NCBI RefSeq assembly: GCF_014489075.1
Contig: NZ_JACTGR010000004.1
Location: 310,001-374,000 of the forward strand
Reading direction: 5' to 3'
DNA length: 64,000 nt
From: Sphingomonas sp. JC676
GTDB lineage: Bacteria > Pseudomonadota > Alphaproteobacteria > Sphingomonadales > Sphingomonadaceae
The translations under genes and the position numbers were made by a program. Below are positions 1 through 7,672 of the stretch, piece after piece; positions within the stretch are counted from its first letter, which is position 1, and every line of letters starts with the position of its first letter. Under the pieces are notes generated by a model. That model did not search any database and had not been told where the DNA came from. It was given only the letters and a program-made list of their open reading frames with translations.

Positions 1-2
1 TG

Positions 3-2051
3 TTCGCCGCGGAGATCGCACGGACCCGCAAGGTCGTGGATGCCGCGATCAAGGCCGGGATCGACGTGCCCGTGCCCAGGGATCCAGGTGGCGGCTACAC
101 CCATGAGCAGCACAAGAAGAACTACCAGGCGATCTACGGCGCCGGGCTGCTCTACCGCGTGACCGGCGACAAGGCCTATGCCGACTATGTCCGGCGGATG
201 CTGCTGGAATACGCCACGCTCTACCCCAAGCTCGGCGCCCATCCGGCCAAGGCCAACGAGGCGCCGGGGCGCTTGTTCTGGCAAAGCCTCAACGACGCCG
301 TCTGGCTGGTCTATGCCGTCCAGGGTTACGATGCGATCCGAGATACTCTGAGCCCCGCCGACCGCAGGACGATCGACGACAATGTCTTTCGGCGCATGGC
401 GAAGTTCCTGTCCAGCGACGATGCCGCGACTTTCGACCGGATCCACAACCACGCGACCTGGTCCTGCGCGGGCGTGGGCATGACCGGCTATGTGCTGCGC
501 GATCCCGCATTGGTCGCCATGGCGATGAAAGGCCGCGACGGCAGCGGGAAAACCGGCTTCCTGCGCCAGATCGACGAGCTGTTCTCGCCCGACGGTTATT
601 ATACCGAGGGTCCTTATTATCAGCGCTACGCGCTCCAGCCCTTTGTCCTGTTCGCCCAGGCGATCCAGGCCAACGATCCGGGGCGCGCCATCTTCGCCTA
701 TCGCGGCGGCGTGCTGGTGAAGGCGATCCGGACGACGATCCAGCTCACTTATGACGGCTATTTCTTCCCGCTCAATGACGCGATGCCCGACAAGAGCCTG
801 AAGACCGACGAGCTCTACCAAGCCGTGGCGATCGGCTATGCCCAGACCAGGGATCCCGGGTTCCTGTCGGTTGCCGCGTGGCAGAAGCGCACGATCCTGA
901 CGCCCGAGGGACTGGCGATCGCACGCGATCTTGCGACGGGCAAGGCGCAGCCTTTCCCCTACAGCTCCGCGCTATTTCGCGACGGGCCCGATGGCGGGCA
1001 GGGCGGCGTCGCCGTGATGCGTTCGAGCTCCGACGACGATGCCGCGGTGCTGGTCGCTAAAAACAGCGCCATGGGCATGGGGCATGGCCATTTCGACAAG
1101 CTGGCGTGGATCTTCTACGACAACGGCAATCCGATCGTGACCGACTATGGCGCCGCGCGCTTCCTCAACATCGAGAGCAAGGACGGCGGGCGCTACCTCA
1201 AGGAAAATGAGAGCTGGGCCAAGCAGACCGTCGCCCACAACACGCTCATCGTGAACGAGACCAGCAACTTCGCCGGCAAGTGGCAGGTCGGCCAGACGCT
1301 CGCGCCCAGCCAACTCTATTTCTCGGGCGACCAGCCGACCAAGGTGTCCACCGCCGAAATGGCCGGCGCCTGGCCTGGGGTCGTCTTCCGCCGGACGATG
1401 GTGCTGCTGCCCGTCGAAGGGCTCAAGCAGCCGCTGATCGTCGACCTGCTCCGGGTAACCGGCGACAAGCCTGCGACTTACGACCTGCCGCTCCATTATC
1501 TGGGGCAGATCATGGATGTCGGCTTTGCGGTGAAGTCGAACGGAGCCGAGCGACCCGTCCTCGGCAAGGCTAATGGCTATCAGCACATCTGGGTCGATGC
1601 GACCGGCACGCCGACTACGGCAAATGCCACGCTGACCTGGCTCAATGGCGATCGCTTCTACACCTATCGCATGCTGCCCCCCGAAGGGGCGCAGGTGATC
1701 CTTGGCGAGAGCGGCGCCAACGACCCACGCTTCAACCTGCGTCGCGAGCCGCTTCTGATCGAGCGCGTCGCCGGCGCCAAGGATGCGACTTTCCTCAACC
1801 TGCTCGAGCCGCATGGCGCCTATGACGCATCGGCGGAAACCACGACCGGCAGCAACAGCAAGGTCACCGCATTGACGCGGGCCCGCAGCGCCGACGCCGA
1901 AATCGTCACGATCAAGCTGGTCAAGGGACGCACGGTGATCCTTGCGGTGGCCGACAGCGCCGATCCCAATGCGGGCCATCGCGCGACGGTGGCGGGCCGG
2001 ACGATCGATTGGAAAGGGCATTTCGCCCGCTTCGATGGTGCCGGGCAATGA
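3..2051 (+). CDS. Heparinase II/III-type polysaccharide lyase, PL17-like oligoalginate lyase (5' truncated)
   Basis: The frame is open from the window edge, so the N-terminus and any signal peptide are missing; 682 codons are visible. The first ~300 residues resemble the alpha/alpha-toroid alginate-lyase domain and the remainder the beta-sandwich heparinase II/III domain, the PL17 order. An Asn-His pair in RIHNHATW and a Tyr-rich stretch (YYTEGPYYQRY) match the regions that hold catalytic Asn/His and Tyr in PL17 enzymes. PL17 enzymes cleave oligoalginate exolytically to unsaturated monouronates in the periplasm. The stop overlaps the next start by 4 nt (ATGA). The following MFS, SDR and CE12-like genes support acidic-sugar use, but an alginate, pectin or glycosaminoglycan-like substrate cannot be separated by eye. 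Confidence 0.75.
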   Translation, partial: FAAEIARTRKVVDAAIKAGIDVPVPRDPGGGYTHEQHKKNYQAIYGAGLLYRVTGDKAYADYVRRMLLEYATLYPKLGAHPAKANEAPGRLFWQSLNDAVWLVYAVQGYDAIRDTLSPADRRTIDDNVFRRMAKFLSSDDAATFDRIHNHATWSCAGVGMTGYVLRDPALVAMAMKGRDGSGKTGFLRQIDELFSPDGYYTEGPYYQRYALQPFVLFAQAIQANDPGRAIFAYRGGVLVKAIRTTIQLTYDGYFFPLNDAMPDKSLKTDELYQAVAIGYAQTRDPGFLSVAAWQKRTILTPEGLAIARDLATGKAQPFPYSSALFRDGPDGGQGGVAVMRSSSDDDAAVLVAKNSAMGMGHGHFDKLAWIFYDNGNPIVTDYGAARFLNIESKDGGRYLKENESWAKQTVAHNTLIVNETSNFAGKWQVGQTLAPSQLYFSGDQPTKVSTAEMAGAWPGVVFRRTMVLLPVEGLKQPLIVDLLRVTGDKPATYDLPLHYLGQIMDVGFAVKSNGAERPVLGKANGYQHIWVDATGTPTTANATLTWLNGDRFYTYRMLPPEGAQVILGESGANDPRFNLRREPLLIERVAGAKDATFLNLLEPHGAYDASAETTTGSNSKVTALTRARSADAEIVTIKLVKGRTVILAVADSADPNAGHRATVAGRTIDWKGHFARFDGAGQ

Positions 2052-3337
2052 CGGCAGGGGCAAAAGGCGGCTTGCGCTGGTGGATCATCGGTCTGGTCGC
2101 GGTGGCGACGGTGATCAACTATATCGATCGCAACGCGCTCGCGGTGATGTGGCCGGCAATCTCGAAGGACATCGGCGCGGACAAGGCCGACTACGCGCTG
2201 CTCGTCACGATTTTCATGCTCGCTTATGCGTGCGGCCAGACCCTGTTCGGGCGGCTCTTCGACGTGATCGGCACGCGGCTCGGCTTTACCGTCTCGATCC
2301 TCGTCTGGTCGGCCTCGATCGCGCTCCATTCGGTCGCGCGGGGGCTCGGCACATTCGGCGTGCTGCGGGCGACTCTGGGTGTTAGCGAGGCCGGCAACTG
2401 GCCTGGCGCGGTCAAGGTCAATGCGCTGTGGTTCCCGTCGAACGAGCGCGCATTCGCACAAGGGATCTTTAATTCGGGCGCGGCGATCGGCGCGATCATC
2501 GCCGCCCCGCTGGTCGCCTTGCTATTCGATAGGTTCGGCTGGCAGGCGACGTTCCTGGTCGTCGGAGTGCTCGGCGCGGCGTGGTTGCTGCCCTGGCTCC
2601 TGGTCTATCGCGGCGATCCCGGCGCGCATCCTTGGCTGAGCGAGGCCGAGCGCGCGCATATCACCGGCAGAACCGCCGATGCCGTGCGGCAGGACTATGC
2701 GCCGCGCGTTCGCGACCTGCTGCGGCACAAGCAGAGCTGGGCGATCATCCTCTCGCGCTTTTTCCTCGATCCGGTGTGGTGGCTGTTCGTCTCGTGGCTG
2801 CCGATCTACCTTGCTGAAACCTTCGGGTTCAACGTGCAGAAGATCGGGCTGTTCGCCTGGGTGCCCTTCGTCGGCGCGATGTTCGGGAGTTTGGGTGGTG
2901 GCTGGCTGGCCGGCGTCCTCATCCGACGTGGTTGGCACGTGCTGACCGCACGCAAGGCGATGATCGCACTGGGCGGGGCGATCATGCTGCCCGCGCTGCT
3001 GCTGACCGCAAATGCGGCGACGCCCTTGTATGCGGTGCTGCTGATCGCCGCGATCCTGTTCGGCTTCCAGGTTGCCATCAACAACATCCAGACGCTGCCG
3101 AGCGACTATTTCGGCGGCGGCGCGGTGGGCTCGCTGGCCGGGATCAGCGGCTCGGCCGCGGTCGCCGGCACGCTGATCACCACCTGGCTGGTGCCGGTGA
3201 TGACCGGGCATGGCTATGCGCCGATCTTCATCCTCGCCGCGGCGATCGTGCCGGTGTCGGTCGGCGCGATCTTCTTTCTGGGCGGGCGCACAGCGCCGCT
3301 CGCCGATCCTGATGTCACGAAAAGGGGTAATGCATGA
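2048..3337 (+). CDS. MFS transporter, ACS (anion:cation symporter) family, probable hexuronate/sugar-acid importer
   Basis: 429 aa with about 12 hydrophobic segments. The early motif NYIDRNALAVMWP is the usual first-helix signature of ACS-type carriers (ExuT, GudP, galactonate transporters). I chose the ATG at 2048 because it overlaps the lyase stop by 4 nt; the frame runs further upstream, but that part lies inside the lyase gene. It ends in an ATGA overlap with the SDR gene, so the two are probably translationally coupled. The likely job is inner-membrane uptake of monouronates or unsaturated uronates released by the lyase. Family assignment is firm; substrate is inferred from neighbours. 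Confidence 0.82.
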   Translation: MTAGAKGGLRWWIIGLVAVATVINYIDRNALAVMWPAISKDIGADKADYALLVTIFMLAYACGQTLFGRLFDVIGTRLGFTVSILVWSASIALHSVARGLGTFGVLRATLGVSEAGNWPGAVKVNALWFPSNERAFAQGIFNSGAAIGAIIAAPLVALLFDRFGWQATFLVVGVLGAAWLLPWLLVYRGDPGAHPWLSEAERAHITGRTADAVRQDYAPRVRDLLRHKQSWAIILSRFFLDPVWWLFVSWLPIYLAETFGFNVQKIGLFAWVPFVGAMFGSLGGGWLAGVLIRRGWHVLTARKAMIALGGAIMLPALLLTANAATPLYAVLLIAAILFGFQVAINNIQTLPSDYFGGGAVGSLAGISGSAAVAGTLITTWLVPVMTGHGYAPIFILAAAIVPVSVGAIFFLGGRTAPLADPDVTKRGNA

Positions 3338-4074
3338 GTTTGACGGGAAAAGTCGCAATCGTCACCGGAGGCGGGCGCGATATCGGGCGATCGATTTCGC
3401 AGCGCCTGGCAGCCGATGGTGCACATGTCGTGATCAACTATCACAGCGACACCGCAGCGGCTGAGGAGACGCTCAAGTCGATCGAGACTGCAGGCGGCAG
3501 CGCCACCTTGTTCCGCGCCGATGTGACACGGCCCGTCGCAGTCGCCGCCTTGATCGAGGCCGCCGGACCCAGGATCGATATCCTGATCAACTGCGCCGGC
3601 GGGATGGTCGCGCGCAAGACGCTGGCCGACATGGACGAGGCGTTCTTCGACACGGTGATGACGCTCAACCTCAAGTCCGCCTTCCTCGTTACCAAGGCGG
3701 CGCTGCCGCGCATCCCCAAAGGCGGCGCGATCGTCAATCTCGCCTCGCTGGCGGGACGCGACGGCGGCGGGCCGGGCGCGACGATCTATGCGACCGCCAA
3801 GGGGGCGCTGATGACGCTGACCCGCGGCCTTGCCAAGGAGCTCGGCCCGCAGGGCATTCGCGTCAACGCGCTGTGCCCTGGCCTGATCGGCACCAGTTTC
3901 CATGACACCTTCTCGAAGCCGGAAGGCCGCGCCGCAACCGCTGGCAACACGCCGCTGCGGCGCGAAGGCCATCCCGACGAGGTCGCCGCCGCGGTGGCAT
4001 TCCTTGCCTCGGATGAGTCGGCGTTCCTGACCGGCGTCAACATGGACATCAATGGCGGGCTGGCCTTCTCATGA
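3334..4074 (+). CDS. SDR-family oxidoreductase (candidate uronate/DEH reductase)
   Basis: 246 aa, classical short-chain dehydrogenase. The nucleotide-binding glycine motif TGGGRDIG is at the N-terminus, NCAGG replaces the common NNAG, and the catalytic Ser138, Tyr152 and Lys156 (YATAK) are all present. The C-terminus has the usual G-x-D-I-N-G-G ending. Many such proteins are annotated FabG-like, but position in a lyase/transporter operon suggests reduction of 4-deoxy-5-hexoseulose uronate (DEH) or a related keto-uronate, as known for the SDR A1-R of Sphingomonas sp. A1. Overlaps both neighbours by 4 nt. Substrate is inferred. Confidence 0.85.
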   Translation: MSLTGKVAIVTGGGRDIGRSISQRLAADGAHVVINYHSDTAAAEETLKSIETAGGSATLFRADVTRPVAVAALIEAAGPRIDILINCAGGMVARKTLADMDEAFFDTVMTLNLKSAFLVTKAALPRIPKGGAIVNLASLAGRDGGGPGATIYATAKGALMTLTRGLAKELGPQGIRVNALCPGLIGTSFHDTFSKPEGRAATAGNTPLRREGHPDEVAAAVAFLASDESAFLTGVNMDINGGLAFS

Positions 4075-4910
4075 TCTCGCTCGTCCTGGCCTTGCTGCTC
4101 GGCCAGGCCGGGCAGGACGCCAAGCCCCAGCGCACCGATGCGCCGCCCCTCGTTGCCGACCGCATCATCCTGGTCGGCGACTCGACCATGGCGCCGTCGA
4201 GCGGTTGGGGATCCATATTTTGCGCAGAGCATGTGAAATCCTCGGTCGCCTGCCTCAACATGGGGCGGGGCGGTCGCAGCACGCGCAGCTATCGCACCGA
4301 AGGGTCGTGGGACCTCATTCTCGGCGAGCTGAAGCTAAAGGGCTATCGCTCGACCTATGTGCTCATTCAGTTCGGGCACAACGACCAGTCGGATATTGCC
4401 GAGCGCTGGACCGACCTCGCCACAGAGTTTCCGGCCAACCTCCGGCGGTTCGTGAACGAGGTTCGGGCCGCGGGAGGCATCCCGGTGCTGGTCACGCCGC
4501 TGGCGCGTCGCGCGTTCAAGGATGGACAGCTCGATAATACGCTCGGACCATGGGCGGTGGCCACCCGGCAAGTCGCGCAAGAGATGAAGGTGCCGCTGGC
4601 CGACCTGAACGCGGACAGCGCTGCGCTGATCCAGAAGATGGGCCCAGTGGACGCCATGACCTTCGCTATGGCGCCGCCGCTCCCTTCGGAGATCGCGGCA
4701 GCGAAGACCGGCACGACGCTGCCCCCTCGGTCGGCGGCCGATGCCAGGCTACCGGACGTCGCGACCGCTTCCAACGGGCCCCGCGGCCAGATCGTTCGCA
4801 AGTTCGATTACACGCATCTCGGCAGCGCCGGCGCAACTACCTTTGCAAGGATTGTGACGTACGAGCTTGCCGCGACGGTTCCTGAATTACGGAGCCAGCT
4901 TCTTCCTTGA
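4071..4910 (+). CDS. SGNH/GDSL hydrolase, rhamnogalacturonan acetylesterase-like (CE12)
   Basis: 279 aa. SGNH blocks are readable in order: GDST with nucleophile Ser38, a conserved Gly block (GRGGRSTRSY), FGHND (block III Asn) and the C-terminal DYTH with Asp246 and His249. A short hydrophobic N-terminus (MISLVLALLLGQA) could be a signal peptide. The family removes acetyl groups from pectic or other acidic polysaccharides, usually in the periplasm or outside. It is the last gene of the four-gene operon. A pectin-type esterase beside a PL17-like lyase is a mixed signal about the substrate. A segment of ~60 residues between block III and the Asp/His block is longer than in minimal SGNH enzymes. 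Confidence 0.82.
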   Translation: MISLVLALLLGQAGQDAKPQRTDAPPLVADRIILVGDSTMAPSSGWGSIFCAEHVKSSVACLNMGRGGRSTRSYRTEGSWDLILGELKLKGYRSTYVLIQFGHNDQSDIAERWTDLATEFPANLRRFVNEVRAAGGIPVLVTPLARRAFKDGQLDNTLGPWAVATRQVAQEMKVPLADLNADSAALIQKMGPVDAMTFAMAPPLPSEIAAAKTGTTLPPRSAADARLPDVATASNGPRGQIVRKFDYTHLGSAGATTFARIVTYELAATVPELRSQLLP

Positions 4911-5445
4911 TTCACAAATGTGCGGCTTTGCAACCGCTAGGAGAGTCCTGCGTCCTGTCGACGCGACATCGAGGTCGAAGCTGCGATGATTGATCGGCTA
5001 ACCAGCGACGTCTCCGCCCGCTTTCGCAGCGCCGCGAGTTCATCTCGTTCCATCGTGACGGAAGGGCTGGCGCGCGGCGGGGTTGCGGCATCAACGAACA
5101 ATACCCCATTGCGGCCAGCCCCCCGTTCTGTCTCAGGCTCTGATCCGCAATTGCGCGAGGACACGCTGCTCATACCCGGCGCGCCAGTCCGGTGTGCAGG
5201 CGGTAGGCATAGGATCATTCGTCTGTTCCGCGCCTCAGGCGCTGGTCGCGCGCGCGGCGCTCGAAATGGGTTTGTCCTCGTCGTTGGCAATTTGCCTCCA
5301 AACCTATGCCCAGCTCGGAATGACATGGCGCCGGCCTACACCTTAGCAATTGAGTCGTCCAAATCTGGAGTAAGCGAGACGAATCTTTCAAGCCGCGGTG
5401 CTAAAGCATTTTGGAACCGGCAAAAATCTCGTGCGCTTTGGCCAC
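4911..5445 (+). other. Long mostly non-coding gap
   Basis: About 535 bases follow the saccharide operon. The only candidate gene I see is the 38-codon minus-strand frame at 4937-5053. Other open frames on either strand are Arg/Ser/Pro-rich and look like GC-driven artefacts. I saw no convincing T-tract terminator after 4910. Confidence 0.5.
4937..5053 (-). CDS. Possible 38-aa small protein
   Basis: The reading frame starts MERDELAALRKRAE and has the amphipathic, charged opening seen in short sphingomonad proteins. Against it: no Shine-Dalgarno is visible, the frame stays open upstream, and the last third (STSMSRRQDAG) is nondescript. I do not recognise a family. Listed as a candidate only. 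Confidence 0.28.
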   Translation of the reverse strand: MERDELAALRKRAETSLVSRSIIAASTSMSRRQDAGLS

Positions 5446-5655
5446 ATGAAACGGAAACCGCACTCGACACCGAGCGATGTGTCCGCCGAACAGGGCGAAG
5501 TGCTCGTTGATGGTCCCGACGGCGTTGCCCTTTCGCTCACCCCAGAGGCGGCGGCTGAGATGTCGGACCGCCTTCTGCTCGCCGCCGGCCAAGCCAAAGG
5601 CCAGGAAATCGAAATGAAGCCCGGGGACGCGAAGAGGTATCCCCGACCTCACTAG
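5446..5655 (+). CDS. Small conserved-type hypothetical protein (69 aa)
   Basis: The predicted protein has a coherent, acidic, protein-like composition (GEVLVDGPDGVALSL followed by a helix TPEAAAEMSDRLLLAAGQA), unlike the Arg-rich shadow frames around it. Start chosen at ATG 5446 (MKRKPH); an in-frame GTG at 5398 would add 16 residues. No clear ribosome binding site. The stop overlaps the convergent gene at 5652 by 4 nt. Function unknown; the pattern resembles short sphingomonad orphan proteins. Confidence 0.55.
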   Translation: MKRKPHSTPSDVSAEQGEVLVDGPDGVALSLTPEAAAEMSDRLLLAAGQAKGQEIEMKPGDAKRYPRPH

Positions 5656-5834
5656 CTGCGCAGCGCCCCCTTGATCTCGCGTCTGAGCTGCTTCTGGATC
5701 ATCTTCCCCGCAAGGTGGTCATCGACATGCGAATATCGCTCGGCCGAGAGTCTGCGTCGGATGTCGTCCAGGCACTGACAGTCGCCGTTCCGGGCGAGCT
5801 CGAACGCGCGCTCCAATATGGTCTTCTCGATCAT
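5652..5834 (-). CDS. Small conserved hypothetical protein (60 aa)
   Basis: 60 aa, wholly alpha-helical in appearance: MIEKTILERAFELARNG, then DDIRRRLSAERY and a HLAGKMIQKQLRREI tail. This pattern (ILERAFELA ... IRxxL ... HLxGxxIxKQL) recurs in short alphaproteobacterial proteins of unknown function; that statement is from memory. No Shine-Dalgarno seen. No neighbour suggests a role. Confidence 0.68.
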   Translation of the reverse strand: MIEKTILERAFELARNGDCQCLDDIRRRLSAERYSHVDDHLAGKMIQKQLRREIKGALRS

Positions 5835-6256
5835 TTATGCTGGGTAATACGGATGAACCCAGGCCGCTGCGATCTACGCTAATGGTAGCGAACCCGACCA
5901 GGCGGACTGAGCGCTTCAGAGGGGGAGAGAAGCGCCCAGCCCTAAGTCGCCTGTTGGGACTGGGCGACCTGCGTCCCTTGTACCGCAGGTGCGAGGCGTC
6001 CCCGCTAACTAAGGTTTGCTATCGCAGGAACTTATGGCTCAAGCGGCAAGGTTCATGGCTTCAGCGGCTGTCGTGCTTCGTCCAATTGAGGGTACGCGAC
6101 AAAATTCCCGCGATTGAGGGACACCAGGCGTTCTCGATCATCGCGGAGAATCGCGAGATGATAAGCGAGGCGATGCTGCCAACTGTCGGTCGACCAGACC
6201 TTGCCACCGGCGCTCGTCCAGGCGTAGCTTCCGATCTCCGCTGGGGAGACGGAGCG
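5835..6256 (+). other. Intergenic stretch without supported gene
   Basis: A plus-strand frame is open from 5837 into the small gene at 6257, but its predicted residues here are low-complexity Arg/Leu/Pro text without family features, so I treat it as untranslated. No hairpin with T-tract or RNA gene recognised. Confidence 0.45.
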
Positions 6257-6511
6257 ATGTCAGATGCAGAATGCCTGCTATGCCATGGCGCGGGGAGGAG
6301 CCTGCACGCCAACGATACCACACCGGCGATGATGGTCCACCAAAGCAAGTCTCCTCGGGTTTGCCCGACATGTGGCGGAAGCGGCCGGGACCCGCGTCGC
6401 ATGTCCGCTACCGACCTCCTCGACGCCTACAAACAAACCGACGGCGAACCCGTCGACACGGTTGCCGAGGCGCTCGCCGCCGAGATCGAGCGCCGCGGTC
6501 TCGTCACTTGA
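6257..6511 (+). CDS. Small CxxC-pair (zinc-knuckle-like) protein, 84 aa
   Basis: Starts at ATG 6257 behind a purine-rich GGGAGACGGAG. Residues ~6-40 hold two cysteine pairs, CLLCHGAG and CPTCGGSG, the second like a DnaJ cysteine-repeat zinc motif. The second half is an acidic helical tail (SATDLLDAYKQTDGEP) ending at the stop, which overlaps the next start by one base (TGATG). This suggests a small zinc-binding adaptor or regulator; no function can be assigned. Upstream in-frame sequence is not protein-like, supporting this start. Confidence 0.6.
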   Translation: MSDAECLLCHGAGRSLHANDTTPAMMVHQSKSPRVCPTCGGSGRDPRRMSATDLLDAYKQTDGEPVDTVAEALAAEIERRGLVT

Positions 6512-6744
6512 TGGTCCCGACGCCGGACCAGTTGCGTGACATCCTCGTCGAGATCCTGGCCGGCGCAGCCGGCGGCACGCGCGAGGAGTGGGCAGCCGTC
6601 GTCGGCGAAATCGAAAAGCTGCCGCTCCCCGTCATTGTCGGCTCGAACTGGATGATCAATCCGAAGGGGACTAATTCGCAACTAGAGACCGTTCGAGCGG
6701 CTGAGCTGATCGTCCGCGCCGAACACCCCTTTGTGGCCCACTAG
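6511..6744 (+). CDS. Small hypothetical protein (77 aa), coupled to the CxxC protein
   Basis: 77 aa, starts at ATG 6511 in a TGATG overlap with the preceding gene, a strong sign of translational coupling. The text is protein-like: an N-terminal helix (TPDQLRDILVEILAGAA), a Trp-containing middle (REEWAAVVGEIEKLPLP) and a strand IVGSNWMINP. I recognise no family. The two genes probably act together. Confidence 0.55.
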   Translation: MVPTPDQLRDILVEILAGAAGGTREEWAAVVGEIEKLPLPVIVGSNWMINPKGTNSQLETVRAAELIVRAEHPFVAH

Positions 6745-6776
6745 GGGCGACGCCCTAGGAAATCGGTTCCAAAATT

Positions 6777-6962
6777 TCAGCTGACACCGGCTCGCGGCGG
6801 CCGAGCGCCGTGCATGGCATCGGCGACGGCAGAATATTCCGGCGCCGTCACCAGCGCGATCAACGCGGCGCTTGCCGCGTCAGCTTTGGAGCTTGCAGAT
6901 CGCGCGAGTAACTCACGTGCGGCGGTGACCTCATCGGCGGTTGTAAGTGGGACGCTGCTCAT
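6777..6962 (-). CDS. Small Ala-rich hypothetical protein (61 aa)
   Basis: ATG at 6962 is preceded, on the minus strand, by GAGGTA at about 9 nt spacing, a plausible ribosome binding site. The product is an Ala/Ser-rich helix (DEVTAARELLARSASSKADA) with a short tail. The opposite strand is also open here (6814-7011) but lacks a start context. Function unknown. Confidence 0.45.
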   Translation of the reverse strand: MSSVPLTTADEVTAARELLARSASSKADAASAALIALVTAPEYSAVADAMHGARPPRAGVS

Positions 6963-7083
6963 GATGTTCTACCTCGGACGGAGCGGAGTCGGCGGGTGCC
7001 GGATGTGCTGACTGAGATGCTCGGTGAGATTGCTTGCCGAAACGATTGCAACGCGCTCGCGATAGCGGCGTTCGCACCGGGTT

Positions 7084-7275
7084 ATGGCTGGCAATGCTTC
7101 CTATTTCCGAGCACAGGCCGCACGCTGTCGCCGTTATGCGCAAGCGGCGACAGCCCCCGACATTCGCAAACTGCTGCTGGATTTGGCAGAGGATTACCGA
7201 TCCAAGGCCGAAGCGCTCGATCAAGACCCGAGCAAGAGAAGTGGAAAACCCGAGACAGGAAAGCCCGCCCCCTAG
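7084..7275 (+). CDS. Small conserved-type hypothetical protein (63 aa)
   Basis: MAGNASYFRAQAARCRRYA, then LLLDLAEDYRSKAEALD and a polar tail. This helical hairpin pattern (YFRAQAxRCRRYA ... RKLLLDLAEDYxxKA) is common in short alphaproteobacterial proteins, from memory. No Shine-Dalgarno stands out. The protein is basic at the start, acidic in the middle and Lys/Pro-rich at the end. Role unknown. Confidence 0.66.
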   Translation: MAGNASYFRAQAARCRRYAQAATAPDIRKLLLDLAEDYRSKAEALDQDPSKRSGKPETGKPAP

Positions 7276-7672
7276 GAGACGCGCCAGCTGCGTTCGACAT
7301 AGCTGTCGCACGGATTCTCTCGCACGTTCCTGGTCTGATAAGAACCGGACGTGAATCGCGGGTGGTTGGGTCCGAGGTAGGCGCGGAAGGGAACCTGCTT
7401 CAAACACAGATAGTCCCGCCTCCGTTACGAAATTGGATAATGATTTCATCGCCGCCTTGATTGCTGTGACCGCAATACGGCCGACCGAGGGTCTGACCGA
7501 GCGGCCGCCTGATTGGCCGGCCATTTCATGGCCATCGATCGAAGGCCCCAACGCCGTTCACATGCGGTAGCCTCGCCGCTATTGTAGCCCGACGCGTCGA
7601 TCACCCACTCGCCCCGACACCGTTTGGAAGCGTTCTCGATCTATGCCGCCCAATCGTTGCAAGGAGTCCGGC
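7276..7672 (+). other. Intergenic region before the KaiC-like operon
   Basis: About 400 bases. Open frames on both strands are Arg/Ser-rich without family features. It must contain the promoter of the triplet starting at 7673, but I cannot pick a -35/-10 pair with confidence. Confidence 0.45.
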
